NCBI RefSeq assembly: GCF_016342275.1
Contig: NZ_JAEIOT010000007.1
Coordinates: 620,001-684,000 of the forward strand
Origin: Corynebacterium marambiense
GTDB lineage: Bacteria; Actinomycetota; Actinomycetes; Mycobacteriales; Mycobacteriaceae
Direction of reading: 5' to 3'
Length of the DNA: 64,000 nt
Part shown: positions 29,589 to 39,875 of the stretch, one piece after another
How positions within the stretch are numbered: the stretch's first letter is position 1
Layout of the letters: each line of letters opens with the position of its first letter
Notes under the pieces: generated by a model
Databases searched by the model: none
What the model was told of the DNA's origin: nothing
What the model saw: the letters and a program-made list of their open reading frames with translations, nothing else
Program-made: the position numbers and the translations under genes

Positions 29589-30323
29589 GTGAAACTACCC
29601 TGGCAGAAATCCTCGAGCACCGACGCCGCCGCCGACACGACTCAGTCCGGTCCCACCGGGGCCGGTTCCGCAGACGGGCACGACGCATCTTCGTCCGATT
29701 CCCGGGACGCTTCCTTCCCGAAGGGGTACACGCCTCCCAAGGGGCGGCCGACTCCCAAGCGCAGGGAGGTCGAACGCGAGAAGGGGATCATCAGGGAGCC
29801 CGCGGACACCCCGCAGACTCTCCGCCAGATGAGGGAACGGAAGAAGGCGCTGAAGGCGTCAATGACCAAAGAGGAATACAAGGCGTACAAGAAGCGCGAG
29901 CGCGAAGAACGCGCCGCACGGAGACACGAAGCACAGAAGCACATCGACGCCGGCGACGAGCGCTACCTTCAGGACCGGGACAAGGGGGCCGAGCGTCGTT
30001 TCGCCCGAGACTGGGTCGACAGCCGTCGATTCTTCAACTCCCTTTTCATGCCGGTGGCACTCGTTCTCCTGGTGGTGATGTTCACCTCCCAGTACTATCC
30101 CGTGGTCGCCAATGTCCTGACCCTGATCGCGATGGCCGTGATCCTGATGTTCTTCATCGAGGGCGTACTCATCGGCCGTCGGGTGAACCGGGCCACCAGG
30201 GAGCGGTTCCCGGGCAGCACCGCCCCCGGGTTCTCGCTCGGGTTCTACGCGTATTCCCGGTCGACGCAGCCGCGGAAGCTGCGGACCCCGAAACCCCGCG
30301 TCAACGTCGGCGACGACATCTAG
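29589..30323 (+). CDS. DUF3043 membrane protein
   Basis: Actinobacterial DUF3043 protein, 244 aa. The long hydrophilic N-terminus is rich in Ser/Asp then Lys/Arg (GYTPPKGRPTPKRREVEREK; MTKEEYKAYKKREREERAAR), followed by RDWVDSRRFFNSLFMP and two adjacent membrane helices (about 150-195), then a short basic C-terminal tail. Function is unknown. The start is the GTG (VKLPWQKSSS), as in relatives, rather than a longer frame. It lies 16 bp upstream of cobU and may be cotranscribed. Confidence 0.83.
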   Translation: MKLPWQKSSSTDAAADTTQSGPTGAGSADGHDASSSDSRDASFPKGYTPPKGRPTPKRREVEREKGIIREPADTPQTLRQMRERKKALKASMTKEEYKAYKKREREERAARRHEAQKHIDAGDERYLQDRDKGAERRFARDWVDSRRFFNSLFMPVALVLLVVMFTSQYYPVVANVLTLIAMAVILMFFIEGVLIGRRVNRATRERFPGSTAPGFSLGFYAYSRSTQPRKLRTPKPRVNVGDDI

Positions 30324-30339
30324 AACCGGCACCGTCCCC

Positions 30340-30867
30340 GTGCGAACACTCATTCTCGGTGGGGCCCGCTCCGGCAAATCATCCCATGCAGAGGGGCTGG
30401 TACCCGCGGATGCGACCAGAGTATCCTACATAGCGACCGCCCGACCGTGGCCCGGCGACAACGACTTCTCGGAACGTATCCGGGAACACACGGTCCGCCG
30501 CCCCGAGCACTGGAACACCATCGATGACGTGGACGCGGTCGAGGTTCTCGCGGATCCCCCGCCGGGCTGGATCATCGTCGATGACCTCGGCACGTGGTTG
30601 ACACACACGATCGACTCCGCGGAGGCCTGGGACCGGCCCCGGGGTACCGTCGCCCCACGGTGCAGAGCCCTGGTATCCGCGGTGACCCGACTCCCCGCGG
30701 GCACCGATCTCGTCCTCGTTTCGCCGGAGGTGGGGATGGGGGTCATCCCGGAACACCGTTCGGCCCGTCTGTTCCGCGACGAGATCGGAAGACTCAACGC
30801 GGATCTCGCCCAGGTCTGTGACAGAACCGTCCTGGTCGTCGCCGGACTCCCGCTAGTCTTGGGATAG
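30340..30867 (+). CDS. cobU: Adenosylcobinamide kinase / adenosylcobinamide-phosphate guanylyltransferase
   Basis: Bifunctional CobU/CobP of 175 aa. It phosphorylates adenosylcobinamide and attaches GMP, the first steps of nucleotide-loop assembly. The P-loop [12 protein letters not shown] starts at residue 7; the second conserved block is [20 protein letters not shown] followed by DEIGRLN. Starts with GTG. It heads a cobU-cobT-cobS cluster; without upstream corrin genes in view the cluster fits salvage of cobinamide. No cobalamin riboswitch was seen ahead of it. Confidence 0.93.
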   Translation: MRTLILGGARSGKSSHAEGLVPADATRVSYIATARPWPGDNDFSERIREHTVRRPEHWNTIDDVDAVEVLADPPPGWIIVDDLGTWLTHTIDSAEAWDRPRGTVAPRCRALVSAVTRLPAGTDLVLVSPEVGMGVIPEHRSARLFRDEIGRLNADLAQVCDRTVLVVAGLPLVLG

Positions 30868-30971
30868 CCGCACCCAGCGATCACAGACACGACCGGGTGG
30901 CTCCGGACCACCGCCATACTCCCGGCCCGGGTCCGACCCGGGACCACGCCACCGATAAGGAGACGGCCCCC

Positions 30972-32015
30972 ATGACTGAAACCGACTTATTCCCGCCAGT
31001 GACGCCTCCCGATGCCGACGTGCACCGGGCCGCGATCGATCATCAGCTGACTCTCACGAAACCCCCCGGTTCCCTCGGTCGTCTCGAGGAGATCGGCGCA
31101 TGGCTGTCCGCGTGCCAGGGCTGCTGTCCGCCGAACAGAATCACCGATCCATCGGTGGTGGTCTTCGCCGGCGATCACGGTGTCGCGGCGCACGGGGTCT
31201 CCGCGTTTCCCGCGGAGGTCTCCCTGCAGATGGCCCACAACATCGATGAAGTGGGAGGCGCGGGGATCAACGTTCTGGCGCGCGCGGCAGGCGCCCGGGT
31301 CCAGGTCGCCGACGTCTCCCTTGATCATGACGCCGAGGGCCCGGACCGGGTCCGTAGAGGCTGCGGGGCGATCAACATCGAGGACGCGATGACCGCGGAT
31401 GAGACCCTCCGGGCCATCGAGTTGGGCAAGAGGATCGCCGACCGGGAGGTTGATTCCGGGGCGGACCTGCTCATAGCGGGCGACCTCGGGATCGGCAACA
31501 CCACTCCGTCAGCGGTACTCATCGGTCTTGCCACCGGAACAGAACCCGTCGTCGTCGTCGGACGCGGCAGCGGCATCGATGACGAGGGCTGGAAACGCAA
31601 GACCGCCGTCGTCCGGGATGCGATGTTCCGGGCCCGGGATCTCAAGCACGACCCGGTGGCGGTTCTCCGCGCAGTGTCCTCCCCCGACATGACGGCGATG
31701 GCCGCGTTCCTCGCACAGGCCGCCGTACGCCGCACACCGGTGATCCTCGACGGTGTCGTCGTGACGGCCGCTGCGCTGTGGGCCGAACGTCTCGCACCCG
31801 GTGCCGCCGCATGGTGGATGGCCGGCCATCGCAGTGTCGAGCCCGCGCACAGCATCGCGCTGGCACACCTGGGGAAACGACCGATCGTCGAACTCGGCAT
31901 GCGGCTCGGTGAGGGATCGGGAGCCGCCGCGGCGCTGCCGTTGGTCCGGGTCGCAGTCGACGTCATGAGGGACATGACGACGTTCGAGTCCGCCGGTGTC
32001 TCCGGGGCGCACTGA
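30972..32015 (+). CDS. cobT: Nicotinate-nucleotide--dimethylbenzimidazole phosphoribosyltransferase
   Basis: CobT, 347 aa, makes alpha-ribazole phosphate from dimethylbenzimidazole and nicotinate mononucleotide, the lower ligand of cobalamin. Family segments are [48 protein letters not shown] and the C-terminal [17 protein letters not shown] (read here as [13 protein letters not shown]). The ATG at 30972 has AAGGAG 9 nt upstream. The stop is 2 bp before the start of cobS. Confidence 0.95.
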   Translation: MTETDLFPPVTPPDADVHRAAIDHQLTLTKPPGSLGRLEEIGAWLSACQGCCPPNRITDPSVVVFAGDHGVAAHGVSAFPAEVSLQMAHNIDEVGGAGINVLARAAGARVQVADVSLDHDAEGPDRVRRGCGAINIEDAMTADETLRAIELGKRIADREVDSGADLLIAGDLGIGNTTPSAVLIGLATGTEPVVVVGRGSGIDDEGWKRKTAVVRDAMFRARDLKHDPVAVLRAVSSPDMTAMAAFLAQAAVRRTPVILDGVVVTAAALWAERLAPGAAAWWMAGHRSVEPAHSIALAHLGKRPIVELGMRLGEGSGAAAALPLVRVAVDVMRDMTTFESAGVSGAH

Positions 32016-32017
32016 TC

Positions 32018-32872
32018 TTGTCCGGTAAAGCGGTCGAGACGGCTGGAGAACACGGCCCGGCGCTCCGCGAGGGATTGTCCACGGCGCTGAGCTGGCTGAC
32101 GGTCCTCCCCTTCGCCGGGGCGACCGTTTTCGACCGCACCACGGGCCGGCGGGCCATGGCGGCGATCCCCGTTCCGGGCCTTGTCCTGGGCCTCGCGGCT
32201 GCGGCGATCAGTACCGGTGCAACGCTGGTGGGTTTCGCCCCGCTACTGACGGCTGTCCTCTGCGTCGTCTCCTGGGAGCTGTTGACCCGGATGATGCACA
32301 TCGACGGCCTCGCGGATGTTGGCGACGCCTTGGGGTCCTATGCCTCCCCGGAGAGGGCCCGGGAGATCATCGCGGACCGCTACACGGGTGCACTCGGGAT
32401 GGGTGCCGTCCTGCTTACCCTGGGGGTACAGGTGGCGGCGTTATCTGATCTGCTCGCCCTGCCGTCGGCGAGCACCGGGATTCTGCTCATCGGGGTGATA
32501 CCTGCGCTGTCCAGGATGTCGGCGATGATCGGGTGCAGCCGCCTGTTCCGACCGTTCTCCACGGGTGGTTTCGGCGCGATGATCATCGGCACGGTCCCGC
32601 TCCGGTGGATCGGGCTCTGGTGGCTGGCGCTCACAACCACCGCCGGTGTTCTCGCAGCGGTGGCGCTTCCCGGCGTGAACGCCTGGGCGGTCACGGGCGG
32701 GGTGGCGGTCGCGGGGGTCTGCGGCATCGGTTTCACGTTGGTGCTCGCCCGTCACCTCAACCACCGGCTCGGCGGGCTGAACGGTGACTGCATGGGGGCG
32801 TTGATCGAGACGTCCACCGCGGTGTGTGCCCTGACGGCGCTCGTCGTCGTCAGGGCCGCAGTGCAACCGTGA
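32018..32872 (+). CDS. cobS: Adenosylcobinamide-GDP ribazoletransferase
   Basis: Cobalamin synthase CobS/CobV, 284 aa, an integral membrane enzyme joining adenosylcobinamide-GDP to alpha-ribazole. Signature blocks are HIDGLADVGDALGSYASPER (metal-binding Asp residues), the conserved IADRYTGALGMGA, and RLGGLNGDCMGALIE near the C-terminus. About seven hydrophobic helices. The apparent start codon is TTG, 2 bp after the cobT stop, which implies translational coupling. Confidence 0.93.
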   Translation: MSGKAVETAGEHGPALREGLSTALSWLTVLPFAGATVFDRTTGRRAMAAIPVPGLVLGLAAAAISTGATLVGFAPLLTAVLCVVSWELLTRMMHIDGLADVGDALGSYASPERAREIIADRYTGALGMGAVLLTLGVQVAALSDLLALPSASTGILLIGVIPALSRMSAMIGCSRLFRPFSTGGFGAMIIGTVPLRWIGLWWLALTTTAGVLAAVALPGVNAWAVTGGVAVAGVCGIGFTLVLARHLNHRLGGLNGDCMGALIETSTAVCALTALVVVRAAVQP

Positions 32873-32927
32873 CCGACCATCGTTGAAACGGAACCCGCAC
32901 CAGAACCGGGACGGTCATACACGGTGT

Positions 32928-32968
32928 CCCGCGAGGAGGGATCAGTGTACACACCGTCCTCTCGGGGC
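32928..32968. terminator. Imperfect hairpin between cobS and ilvE
   Basis: CCCGCGAGGAGG pairs imperfectly with CCTCTCGGGG across a GTGTACAC-containing loop, between two convergent genes. Confidence 0.35.
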
Positions 32969-32984
32969 CAGCCGCGTGGAACTC

Positions 32985-34106
32985 CTAGTCGATGAGGGTG
33001 TGCATCCAGCCGTGGGTGTCCTCGACCTCACCTCGCTGGATACCGGTGAGGATCTCACGGAGCTTCATCGTGACGTCACCTGAGCCGCCGTCGGCGATGT
33101 CGAAGTCACCCTCCCTGCTCTTCACGTGTCCAACAGGGGTGATCACGGCGGCGGTACCACAGGCGAAGACCTCCCGGAGCTTGCCGGAGGCCGCCTCGCT
33201 GCGCCACTGATCGGTGGAGATGCGGAACTCCTCGGTCCGGTACCCCTGGTCCTCGGCGACCTGCAGCAGGGACCGACGTGTGACACCGGGGAGCAGCGAA
33301 CCGGAGAGCGCCGGGGTCGCGACGGTCACCTCACCGGGCGTAGTCTCGGCGCCACCGTCACCGTAGACGAAGAAGAGGTTCATGCCACCCATCTCCTCCA
33401 CGTAGGAGTGCTCGATGGCGTCGAGCCACACCACCTGGTCGCAGCCCTTCTCAGCGGCCTGCGCCTGGGCTTTCAGTGAGGCGGCGTAGTTGCCTGCAAA
33501 CTTCGCCGCGCCAGTGCCACCGGGGCAGGCGCGGACGAAGTCCTCGCACAACCAGACGGAAACCGGGCTGACGCCGCCGCTGAAATAAGCACCGGCGGGC
33601 GATGCGATGACCGCATAGGTGTAGCTATTCGAGGGGTGCACACCGAGGGTACTCTCGGTCGAGATCATGAACGGTCGGAGATAGAGGGCCTCCTCGCTTC
33701 CAGCCGCGGGAACCCAATCGCGGTCGATGTCGACCAGCTGGCGGATAGACTCGATGAACACATCGACGGGGAGCTCCGGCATGGCCATCCGGGCGGCGGA
33801 CTGCTGCAAGCGTTCACCGTTCGCGTCGGGCCGGAAGGTACGGATCGAGCCGTCTGCGTGGCGGTAGGCCTTGAGTCCCTCGAAAATCGCCTGACCGTAG
33901 TGCAGCACCGAGGTCGAGGGGTCGAGGCTCAGGGGGCCGTAGGGCCGGACCCGTGCGTCGTGCCAGCCTTCGTCCTCGGTCCACTCGATGGTGACCATGT
34001 GGTCGGTGAAGTAGCGTCCGAATCCGGGATCCGCGAGGATCTCGGCACGTCGTTCGGCACTGGTCGGATTATCGGTCGGGATCACGTCAAATGTCAGGGA
34101 GCTCAT
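32985..34106 (-). CDS. ilvE: Branched-chain amino acid aminotransferase
   Basis: PLP-dependent class IV aminotransferase, 373 aa, final step of Val, Leu and Ile synthesis with glutamate as amino donor. Visible are [31 protein letters not shown], the PLP-lysine region [13 protein letters not shown], the [19 protein letters not shown] block, and [13 protein letters not shown]. The start at 34106 ([16 protein letters not shown]) agrees with the family. TAACCT ends 7 nt upstream, suggesting a leaderless transcript, while GGAGGT is too far away to serve as a ribosome site. Confidence 0.95.
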   Translation of the reverse strand: MSSLTFDVIPTDNPTSAERRAEILADPGFGRYFTDHMVTIEWTEDEGWHDARVRPYGPLSLDPSTSVLHYGQAIFEGLKAYRHADGSIRTFRPDANGERLQQSAARMAMPELPVDVFIESIRQLVDIDRDWVPAAGSEEALYLRPFMISTESTLGVHPSNSYTYAVIASPAGAYFSGGVSPVSVWLCEDFVRACPGGTGAAKFAGNYAASLKAQAQAAEKGCDQVVWLDAIEHSYVEEMGGMNLFFVYGDGGAETTPGEVTVATPALSGSLLPGVTRRSLLQVAEDQGYRTEEFRISTDQWRSEAASGKLREVFACGTAAVITPVGHVKSREGDFDIADGGSGDVTMKLREILTGIQRGEVEDTHGWMHTLID

Positions 34107-34113
34107 GAGAATC

Positions 34114-34119
34114 AGGTTA
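34114..34119 (-). promoter_or_regulatory. -10 hexamer TAACCT of ilvE
   Basis: On the minus strand TAACCT ends 7 nt before the ilvE ATG: leaderless architecture. Confidence 0.45.
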
Positions 34120-34298
34120 CACCTCCGATATCCGGGTTTTTCCGGGGTTCCGCCCCGTTCCGGGGATCCCCTCGCCGGGCGTCCCGGTGCCTGCCGGGCT
34201 AGGCTGGTCCCCGAGCCCGGCAGGCACCGGGACCACGCGCATCGGCCCGGTTCCCGGGTGTTCACGTCCGACGAAGTTATCTCTGGAGGAATGTCACT

Positions 34299-35792
34299 GT
34301 GACTGCCACTTTCACGCTTCCCGCCAAGGGCAGTGTCCCTGCGCTGAGCCTCGCGAAGAAGATCTCCGGCGACACCGACGCCCTGCTAGTCGCGGTGTTC
34401 GAGGGCGAGGAGGGCCTGGAACTGGCGGCAACCGGTCTGTTCGACGATGAGGTCGAGATCGCCGTGTGGCAGCAGCTCGCAGCCGTCGGCACCACCGGTG
34501 CCAAGGAGGAGATCACCCGGATTCCGGGTCTCAAGGCTACCGGTGTGGAGACCATCGTCGCCGTCGGTCTCGGCAACTCAGATGATCTCGACGCCGATCG
34601 CCTCCGCCGGGCCGCGGGTGTCGCCGCCCGCAGCCTCAGGGGTTTCCGCCGCGTCGCGACGACCATCGGTGCCTTCGGCCTGCGTGCGGCGGTCGAGGGA
34701 ATCACCCTCGGCGCCTACGACTACCGGGGACTGAAGACTGACGAGGTCCCCGAGCGTAAGCGAACCGTCGGCGAGGTCGTGTTCGTCGGTGGCGACAAGA
34801 AGGAGTTCGTCGCCGCACAGATCACCGCAGAAGCCGTCGTGCTCGCCCGCGATCTCGTCAATACCCCGTCCTCCCACCTCTACCCGGAGTCCTATGCAGA
34901 GATCGCCGCAAAGGAGGCCAAAGAACACGGCGTCAAAGTTGAGATCCTCGATGACAAGCGCCTCCTGAAGGACGGCTACGGCGGCATCATGGCTGTGGGC
35001 CAAGGCTCCAGTCGCAAACCGCGTCTGCTGCGCCTCACCTGGTCCCCCCGCAAGGCTTCCAAGTCCGTCGCGCTGGTGGGCAAGGGAATCACCTTCGACA
35101 CCGGTGGGATCTCGATCAAGCCGTCCTCGAACATGGACCACATGATCTCCGACATGGGTGGGTCAGCAGCGGTCATCGCCGCCGTCATCGCCGCCGCCCG
35201 TCTGAATCTGCGGGTGAACGTCACGGCGACCGTCCCGCTGGCAGAGAACATGCCCGGTGGCGAGTCCTACCGCCCTGGTGACGTGATCACCCACTACGGT
35301 GGCACGACCTCCGAGATCCTCAACACCGACGCGGAGGGCCGTCTCATCCTCGCAGATGCGATCGCCCGGGCCTGCGAGGACGATCCGGACTACCTCATCG
35401 AGACAGCCACGCTCACCGGTGCACAGCTGGTGGCCCTCGGAGCCCGCACCGCCGGTGTCATGGGCTCCCCGGAATTCCGCGACCGGATGGCCGCGCACGG
35501 CCGCGCGGTCGGCGAGGATGCCTGGGCGATGCCGATCCCGGAGGATGTAGCCGAAGGAATGAAATCCACCGTGGCCGATCTCCGGAACATTAATCCCTCC
35601 CGGAACGGTGGAATGCTCGGGGCCGGTCACTACCTCAGTACCTTCGTCACCGAGGGTGTGGAATGGGCGCACATCGATGTGGCTGGTCCCGCCTTCAACA
35701 CCGACGGAATCTGGGGCTGCACCCCGAAGCGGGCGACGGGTGTTCCGGTCCGGACGATCGTCGAGGCGCTCACCGGAATCGCGGGCGAATAG
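34299..35792 (+). CDS. pepA: Leucyl aminopeptidase (M17)
   Basis: Cytosolic dinuclear-metal aminopeptidase of family M17, 497 aa, releasing N-terminal residues from peptides. The C-terminal catalytic domain holds [16 protein letters not shown] (metal Lys/Asp), SDMGGSAAV and the signature NTDAEGRL (about 342-349) followed by LADAI. The N-terminal macrodomain-like part is less conserved, as usual. Starts at GTG with GGAGGA 9 nt upstream. Divergent from ilvE across 192 bp. Confidence 0.95.
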   Translation: MTATFTLPAKGSVPALSLAKKISGDTDALLVAVFEGEEGLELAATGLFDDEVEIAVWQQLAAVGTTGAKEEITRIPGLKATGVETIVAVGLGNSDDLDADRLRRAAGVAARSLRGFRRVATTIGAFGLRAAVEGITLGAYDYRGLKTDEVPERKRTVGEVVFVGGDKKEFVAAQITAEAVVLARDLVNTPSSHLYPESYAEIAAKEAKEHGVKVEILDDKRLLKDGYGGIMAVGQGSSRKPRLLRLTWSPRKASKSVALVGKGITFDTGGISIKPSSNMDHMISDMGGSAAVIAAVIAAARLNLRVNVTATVPLAENMPGGESYRPGDVITHYGGTTSEILNTDAEGRLILADAIARACEDDPDYLIETATLTGAQLVALGARTAGVMGSPEFRDRMAAHGRAVGEDAWAMPIPEDVAEGMKSTVADLRNINPSRNGGMLGAGHYLSTFVTEGVEWAHIDVAGPAFNTDGIWGCTPKRATGVPVRTIVEALTGIAGE

Positions 35793-35826
35793 GCCGAAAA
35801 GGATACTGCCCCGGGGCACAGGGGGA

Positions 35827-35881
35827 CACAACCATTCAGGGGCCCGACCACGGTAGGTGGTCGGGCCCCTGAATGGTTGTG
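35827..35881. terminator. 25-bp perfect hairpin, bidirectional terminator
   Basis: Arms of 25 bp (core CAACCATTCAGGGGCCCGAC) pair perfectly around a 5-nt loop, between the convergent pepA and the next gene. Confidence 0.82.
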
Positions 35882-35908
35882 GAGCGATCACTGGAGGGAC
35901 CGCCGGGA

Positions 35909-36304
35909 TCAGGCGTGCGGATTCTCTCCCCGTTCGAACCTGGCTCGGCGTTCCTGCTGTTCGCGCCGTTTCCGTAGCAACCGCTCGCGTTCTATGCGCT
36001 CACGCATACGCTGGGGATAACCAGTTTCCTCCACGTCATAGACCGGTATACCGAGCCGCTTCGCAACCACGTCAATGCCCTTGGGGCCGCCGATACTCCG
36101 GCGGATGAAATCACCGTCGCCGTCCACGAGAACCATCGACATCTCGTTGATCACGGTCTCGGGTTCGACGAACCCCTCGATGAGGGTCCTGCCCTCGACC
36201 CACGTCACCAGGTCGGTGAGATCAGCGTCCCGGATTGTGTCCCCGGGGGCCCTCGGAGGCTTCAGCCCCGGTTTTGACTTGCTGCGACCGAATATGTTGA
36301 ACAC
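35909..36304 (-). CDS. Conserved hypothetical protein, basic C-terminus
   Basis: Protein of 131 aa, no family recognised. It begins VFNIFGRSKSKPGLKPPRAP, has a central segment with VTWVEGRTLIEGFVEPETVI and MVLVDGDGDFIRRSIGGPKG, then IPVYDVEETGYPQRMRER and a strongly basic Arg/Glu-rich tail. The GTG start is well supported by TACAAT ending 8 nt upstream (36313-36318, minus strand). A much longer frame reaches back to 37282 but is only the shadow of odhB. Sits between pepA and odhB. Confidence 0.75.
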   Translation of the reverse strand: MFNIFGRSKSKPGLKPPRAPGDTIRDADLTDLVTWVEGRTLIEGFVEPETVINEMSMVLVDGDGDFIRRSIGGPKGIDVVAKRLGIPVYDVEETGYPQRMRERIERERLLRKRREQQERRARFERGENPHA

Positions 36305-36312
36305 AATCAACG

Positions 36313-36318
36313 ATTGTA
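36313..36318 (-). promoter_or_regulatory. -10 hexamer TACAAT, leaderless start
   Basis: Near-consensus TACAAT on the minus strand ends 8 nt before the GTG at 36304, without a ribosome site. It is the strongest leaderless example in the window. Confidence 0.65.
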
Positions 36319-36430
36319 GGGGGAAAATCCGATTCTCTGTGGCCCGAAAGCCACACCTGACGGGTTGAACCGGTACTCTCAAGTTACTAAGAGCTTTACC
36401 CGACACGACGTTTTTGAGGAGTCTGACACA

Positions 36431-38161
36431 ATGGCGTTCTCTGTAGAGATGCCCGAACTTGGTGAATCTGTCACCGAGGGCACAATCACCCGCTGGCTCA
36501 AAGAAGTCGGTGACACGGTCGAAACCGATGAGCCGTTGCTGGAGGTCTCCACAGACAAGGTCGACACCGAGATCCCGTCCCCGACCTCCGGTGTCCTGAC
36601 CAAGATCCTCGCGGAGGAGGATGACACGGTCGACGTCGGTGCTGTGATCGCCGAGATCGGCGATTCCGCTGAGGCTGCGGATGAGTCCGACTCCGATTCC
36701 TCCGATGAGGCCGCAGATGACGCCGCTGAGTCCCGGGACGACGCGGAGAAGGACACCTCTGCTTCCCCCGCAGAGAAGAGCGGTTCCGGTCAGGCCACCG
36801 ATGTGGAGATGCCCGAACTCGGCGAATCCGTCACCGAAGGCACCATCACTCGCTGGCTGAAGTCCGTCGGCGATACCGTCGAGGTCGACGAGGCACTCCT
36901 CGAGGTCTCCACCGACAAGGTCGACACCGAGGTTCCCTCCCCCGTCGCAGGAACCATCTTGGAAATCCTCGCCGAGGAAGACGACACCGTCGACGTCGGC
37001 GCGGTCATCGTCCGAATCGGCGACGAATCTGCGAAGCCCGCCGAGAAGTCGGAACCGAAGCAGGAAAAGAAGCCTGACCCAGAGAAGAAGCCTGACCCAG
37101 AGAAGAAGCCTGAACCCAAACAGGAGAAGGTCGAACCGAAACAGGAGAAGGCTACAGAGAAGATGACCGCGCCGGAGAAGAAGCCCGAGTCCAAGCAGGA
37201 GAAGACCCCGGAGAAGAAGACCTCCGACAACGGTTCCGTGCCGTATGTGACGCCACTTGTCCGCAAGCTCGCGGACAAGCACGGAGTTGACCTCAACTCG
37301 ATCGCGGGCACTGGTGTCGGTGGACGAATCCGCAAGCAGGACGTGCTCGCTGCCGCGAGCGGTGGGGAACAGTCAGCTACCGCTGCTCCCGAGAAGGTTT
37401 CCCGGGTCTCGACGAAGTCGGTTGATCCGGAGAAGGCGAAGCTGCGCGGCACCACCCAGCGCGTCAACCGGATCCGCGAGATTACCGCGAAGAAGACCCT
37501 CGAGTCGCTGCACTCGGCAGCTCAGCTGACACAGGTCCACGAGGTCGACATGACCAAGGTGGCGGAACTGCGCAAGGCCAACAAGGTCGCTTTCCAGGAG
37601 AAGCACGGTGTCAATCTGACATACCTCCCGTTCTTCGCGAAGGCGATGATCGAGGCCCTCGTATCCCACCCGAACGTCAACGCGAGCTACAACGCCAAGA
37701 CCAAGGAAATGACGTACCACGAGGACGTCAACCTCGGCATCGCCGTGGATACCCCGCGTGGGCTGCTCTCACCGGTCATCCACAAGGCGCAGGACATGTC
37801 GATCGCAGAAATCTCCAAGGCCATCGCGGATATCGCTCAGCGTGCCCGTGACAACAAGCTCAAGCCGAGCGATCTGACTGGGGGAACATTCACCATCACG
37901 AACATCGGTTCCGAAGGTGCTCTCACCGACACCCCGATCCTCGTCCCGCCGCAGGCTGCGATGGTTGGAACGGGCGCCATCGTGAAGCGCCCGGTTGTGG
38001 TCACCGACGACGGTGTCGACGCCATCGCTGTCCGTCAGATGGTGTTCCTCCCGATGACATACGACCACCAGGTCATCGACGGTGCTGACGCCGGGCGGTT
38101 CATGACGACTGTTCGCGACCGCCTCGAGAAGGCCGACTTCGTGGAGGATCTGGAGCTCTAG
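36431..38161 (+). CDS. sucB: Dihydrolipoamide acyltransferase, 2-oxo acid dehydrogenase E2
   Basis: E2 component, 576 aa, two lipoyl domains (Lys43 and Lys163, both in STDKVDTE), a long Lys/Glu/Pro-rich linker, a peripheral-subunit-binding domain (about 270-310: [30 protein letters not shown]) and a catalytic domain ending in [14 protein letters not shown] (catalytic His about 546). In Corynebacterium this protein serves as E2 of the pyruvate dehydrogenase complex, while OdhA carries its own E2 domain; which acyl group it handles here is inference. lipB and lipA, which make its cofactor, lie downstream. GAGGAG stands 9 nt before the ATG. Confidence 0.93.
   Translation: MAFSVEMPELGESVTEGTITRWLKEVGDTVETDEPLLEVSTDKVDTEIPSPTSGVLTKILAEEDDTVDVGAVIAEIGDSAEAADESDSDSSDEAADDAAESRDDAEKDTSASPAEKSGSGQATDVEMPELGESVTEGTITRWLKSVGDTVEVDEALLEVSTDKVDTEVPSPVAGTILEILAEEDDTVDVGAVIVRIGDESAKPAEKSEPKQEKKPDPEKKPDPEKKPEPKQEKVEPKQEKATEKMTAPEKKPESKQEKTPEKKTSDNGSVPYVTPLVRKLADKHGVDLNSIAGTGVGGRIRKQDVLAAASGGEQSATAAPEKVSRVSTKSVDPEKAKLRGTTQRVNRIREITAKKTLESLHSAAQLTQVHEVDMTKVAELRKANKVAFQEKHGVNLTYLPFFAKAMIEALVSHPNVNASYNAKTKEMTYHEDVNLGIAVDTPRGLLSPVIHKAQDMSIAEISKAIADIAQRARDNKLKPSDLTGGTFTITNIGSEGALTDTPILVPPQAAMVGTGAIVKRPVVVTDDGVDAIAVRQMVFLPMTYDHQVIDGADAGRFMTTVRDRLEKADFVEDLEL
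37069..37110 (+). repeat. Tandem repeat in the E2 linker
   Basis: An 18-bp unit AAGCCTGACCCAGAGAAG occurs twice in tandem and then continues partially, encoding repeats of KPDPEK in the flexible linker between lipoyl and binding domains. Confidence 0.75.
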
Positions 38162-38179
38162 CGCTCCGATTCACGTCAG

Positions 38180-38221
38180 CCACACTGCCTCCTGCCCACA
38201 CCTGGGCCGGGGGCAGTGTGG
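38180..38221 (+). terminator. Terminator downstream of sucB
   Basis: Ten-bp perfect arms CCACACTGCC / GGCAGTGTGG shortly after the stop codon. Confidence 0.68.
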
Positions 38222-38392
38222 TTGAAGGACATTTTCACGCTGGCTTTGACTGGCGCCGCCGATCCCTTCTGAGGCATGGCGATATACCCCTGAAAAACAT
38301 GCCCATTTGACCTTTACCGCCATATTTGGAGATACCTAGCCAGATCTATCGGACAAGGCTTCGATTTTGCATCCCCGCTACGTCAACAGTGA

Positions 38393-38398
38393 TACATT
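38393..38398 (+). promoter_or_regulatory. -10 hexamer TACATT, leaderless start
   Basis: Ends 7 nt before the GTG at 38406. Confidence 0.5.
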
Positions 38399-38405
38399 GA
38401 GGCCC

Positions 38406-39011
38406 GTGAATATCCCCGCCCCCACGCTCCCCTCGCGCACCGCACGAGCCGAGCAGATCATAGCGACCGCCCGTGAGATGACGGAATCCGAAGGATGGGA
38501 TTCGCTGACCATGCGGGGTCTCGCGGAGCGAATCGGTATCAAGGCCCCGTCGCTTTACAAGCACACGTCCAACAAGGACGAGCTGCGGGCGATGCTCACC
38601 ATTGACGCGGTCGAGATTATCGGCAACGTGCTCTGGGCGACGCGCGACGAGAACGGATTCTTCCATCTGGCAGATCTGATGGCCGCCTTTCGGCGGGTGG
38701 CTACGGAACAGCCCGAACTCTACCGACTGGTCACCACCGGAAGGACGCACTGTATAACGCTCAGGTCCAATCCCTGGCGACAGTTACTCACAGACATGCA
38801 GGAATGGGCAGGAACCCCGGTCACCTCCATTGCAGACAACGAGTTGATCGCAGTCACCCTCTGGTCATCCGCGCACGGGATCGCCAGCATGGAAACGGAC
38901 CACCGCTATCCGAGCACGTCCTTCGCGGATGCCGTTTGGGCGACCCTGGTAACCACCTTCGAGCCGTACTGCAGCCGACAGTGCCCTGTCGGAACACCTC
39001 GCCCCGCCTAA
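38406..39011 (+). CDS. TetR-family transcriptional regulator
   Basis: Protein of 201 aa with an N-terminal TetR helix-turn-helix: [20 protein letters not shown] then [20 protein letters not shown] (about 20-65). The ligand-binding half resembles the TetR C-terminal domain of WHG type ([19 protein letters not shown]). Ligand and targets are unknown; it stands alone between sucB and lipB, and control of lipoate genes would be speculation. GTG start set by the -10 element 7 nt upstream. Confidence 0.88.
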   Translation: MNIPAPTLPSRTARAEQIIATAREMTESEGWDSLTMRGLAERIGIKAPSLYKHTSNKDELRAMLTIDAVEIIGNVLWATRDENGFFHLADLMAAFRRVATEQPELYRLVTTGRTHCITLRSNPWRQLLTDMQEWAGTPVTSIADNELIAVTLWSSAHGIASMETDHRYPSTSFADAVWATLVTTFEPYCSRQCPVGTPRPA

Positions 39012-39051
39012 TTCAATCGGTCGCGGACGCAGTTGTAGTGTTGAGTTCACT

Positions 39052-39831
39052 ATGACTGCCCCGCGTCCCCCGTTCACTCCAGCCGATTCCCCGATCCGCG
39101 ATTGCGGTGTTCCGCTCCTGACCAGAGAACTCGGTGAAGTCGACTACCTGAAGATGTGGCACGAGCAGGCCGAGATCGCGGCTGCCCGTGCCTCCGGAGA
39201 GGTTCCGGATCAGCTGCTAATGCTGACCCACCCCTCGACTTACACGGCGGGCAAGCGGACCCAACCATCGGACCGCCCGACGAACGGAGTGCCCTGCGTG
39301 GACGTCGATCGCGGCGGCCGGATCACGTGGCACGGCCCCGGACAGCTTGTCTGCTACCCGATCATCAAACTGGTTGAACCCATCGACGTCGTCGACTACG
39401 TCAGACGCATTGAGGAAGCGTTGATCCAGGTCATCCGCCAGGCCGGGTTGCCGGAGGCCGGGCGGATTGAGGGGCGCTCGGGTGTCTGGCTCCCAGCTGA
39501 CGGAGATCTGCTGGACAGGAAGGTGGCTGCGCTGGGGATTCGCGTGACGAGAGGGGTGACAATGCATGGCCTCGCCCTCAACTGCTGCAATGCTCTCTCT
39601 TTCTACGAGCACATAGTCCCCTGCGGAATATCTGACGCGGGCGTCACAACGCTTACCGCGGAACTCGGGCGGACAGTGACGCCGGAGGAGATGATCACCC
39701 CACTCGCGACCGCCCTGGACGATGCTCTCTCCGGTCGGCTCACCGTCGCAGATCACACCCTGGGTACCGCTCCGGACCCGTGCGCACCGGTACGTAGCCC
39801 GAATGCGACATCCGGATCGACGGAGCGCTGA
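39052..39831 (+). CDS. lipB: Octanoyl-[acyl-carrier protein]-protein octanoyltransferase
   Basis: LipB, 259 aa, moves octanoate from ACP to lipoyl domains. Conserved blocks are [16 protein letters not shown], the active-site region [21 protein letters not shown]...[21 protein letters not shown] (catalytic Lys) and the [12 protein letters not shown] loop with the catalytic Cys. A C-terminal tail of about 30 residues is rich in Pro/Ser and not conserved. Followed 44 bp later by lipA. Confidence 0.95.
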   Translation: MTAPRPPFTPADSPIRDCGVPLLTRELGEVDYLKMWHEQAEIAAARASGEVPDQLLMLTHPSTYTAGKRTQPSDRPTNGVPCVDVDRGGRITWHGPGQLVCYPIIKLVEPIDVVDYVRRIEEALIQVIRQAGLPEAGRIEGRSGVWLPADGDLLDRKVAALGIRVTRGVTMHGLALNCCNALSFYEHIVPCGISDAGVTTLTAELGRTVTPEEMITPLATALDDALSGRLTVADHTLGTAPDPCAPVRSPNATSGSTER

Positions 39832-39862
39832 CGGGACTTTTCGCCGTGCAACCTCCCCCGGG

Positions 39863-39868
39863 TAGGGT
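39863..39868 (+). promoter_or_regulatory. -10-like hexamer TAGGGT of lipA
   Basis: Ends 7 nt before the lipA GTG; lipA may have its own leaderless transcript besides readthrough from lipB. Confidence 0.35.
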
Positions 39869-39875
39869 GGGGGCC

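Noticed and set aside
30200..30340. Cobalamin riboswitch ahead of cobU
   Set aside because: The space before cobU is filled by the DUF3043 gene and no B12-box-like sequence was seen.
36305..37282. Upstream two thirds of the 457-aa minus frame ending at 35909
   Set aside because: It is antisense to the lipoyl and linker codons of sucB; the real gene starts at the GTG at 36304 with a -10 element 8 nt upstream.
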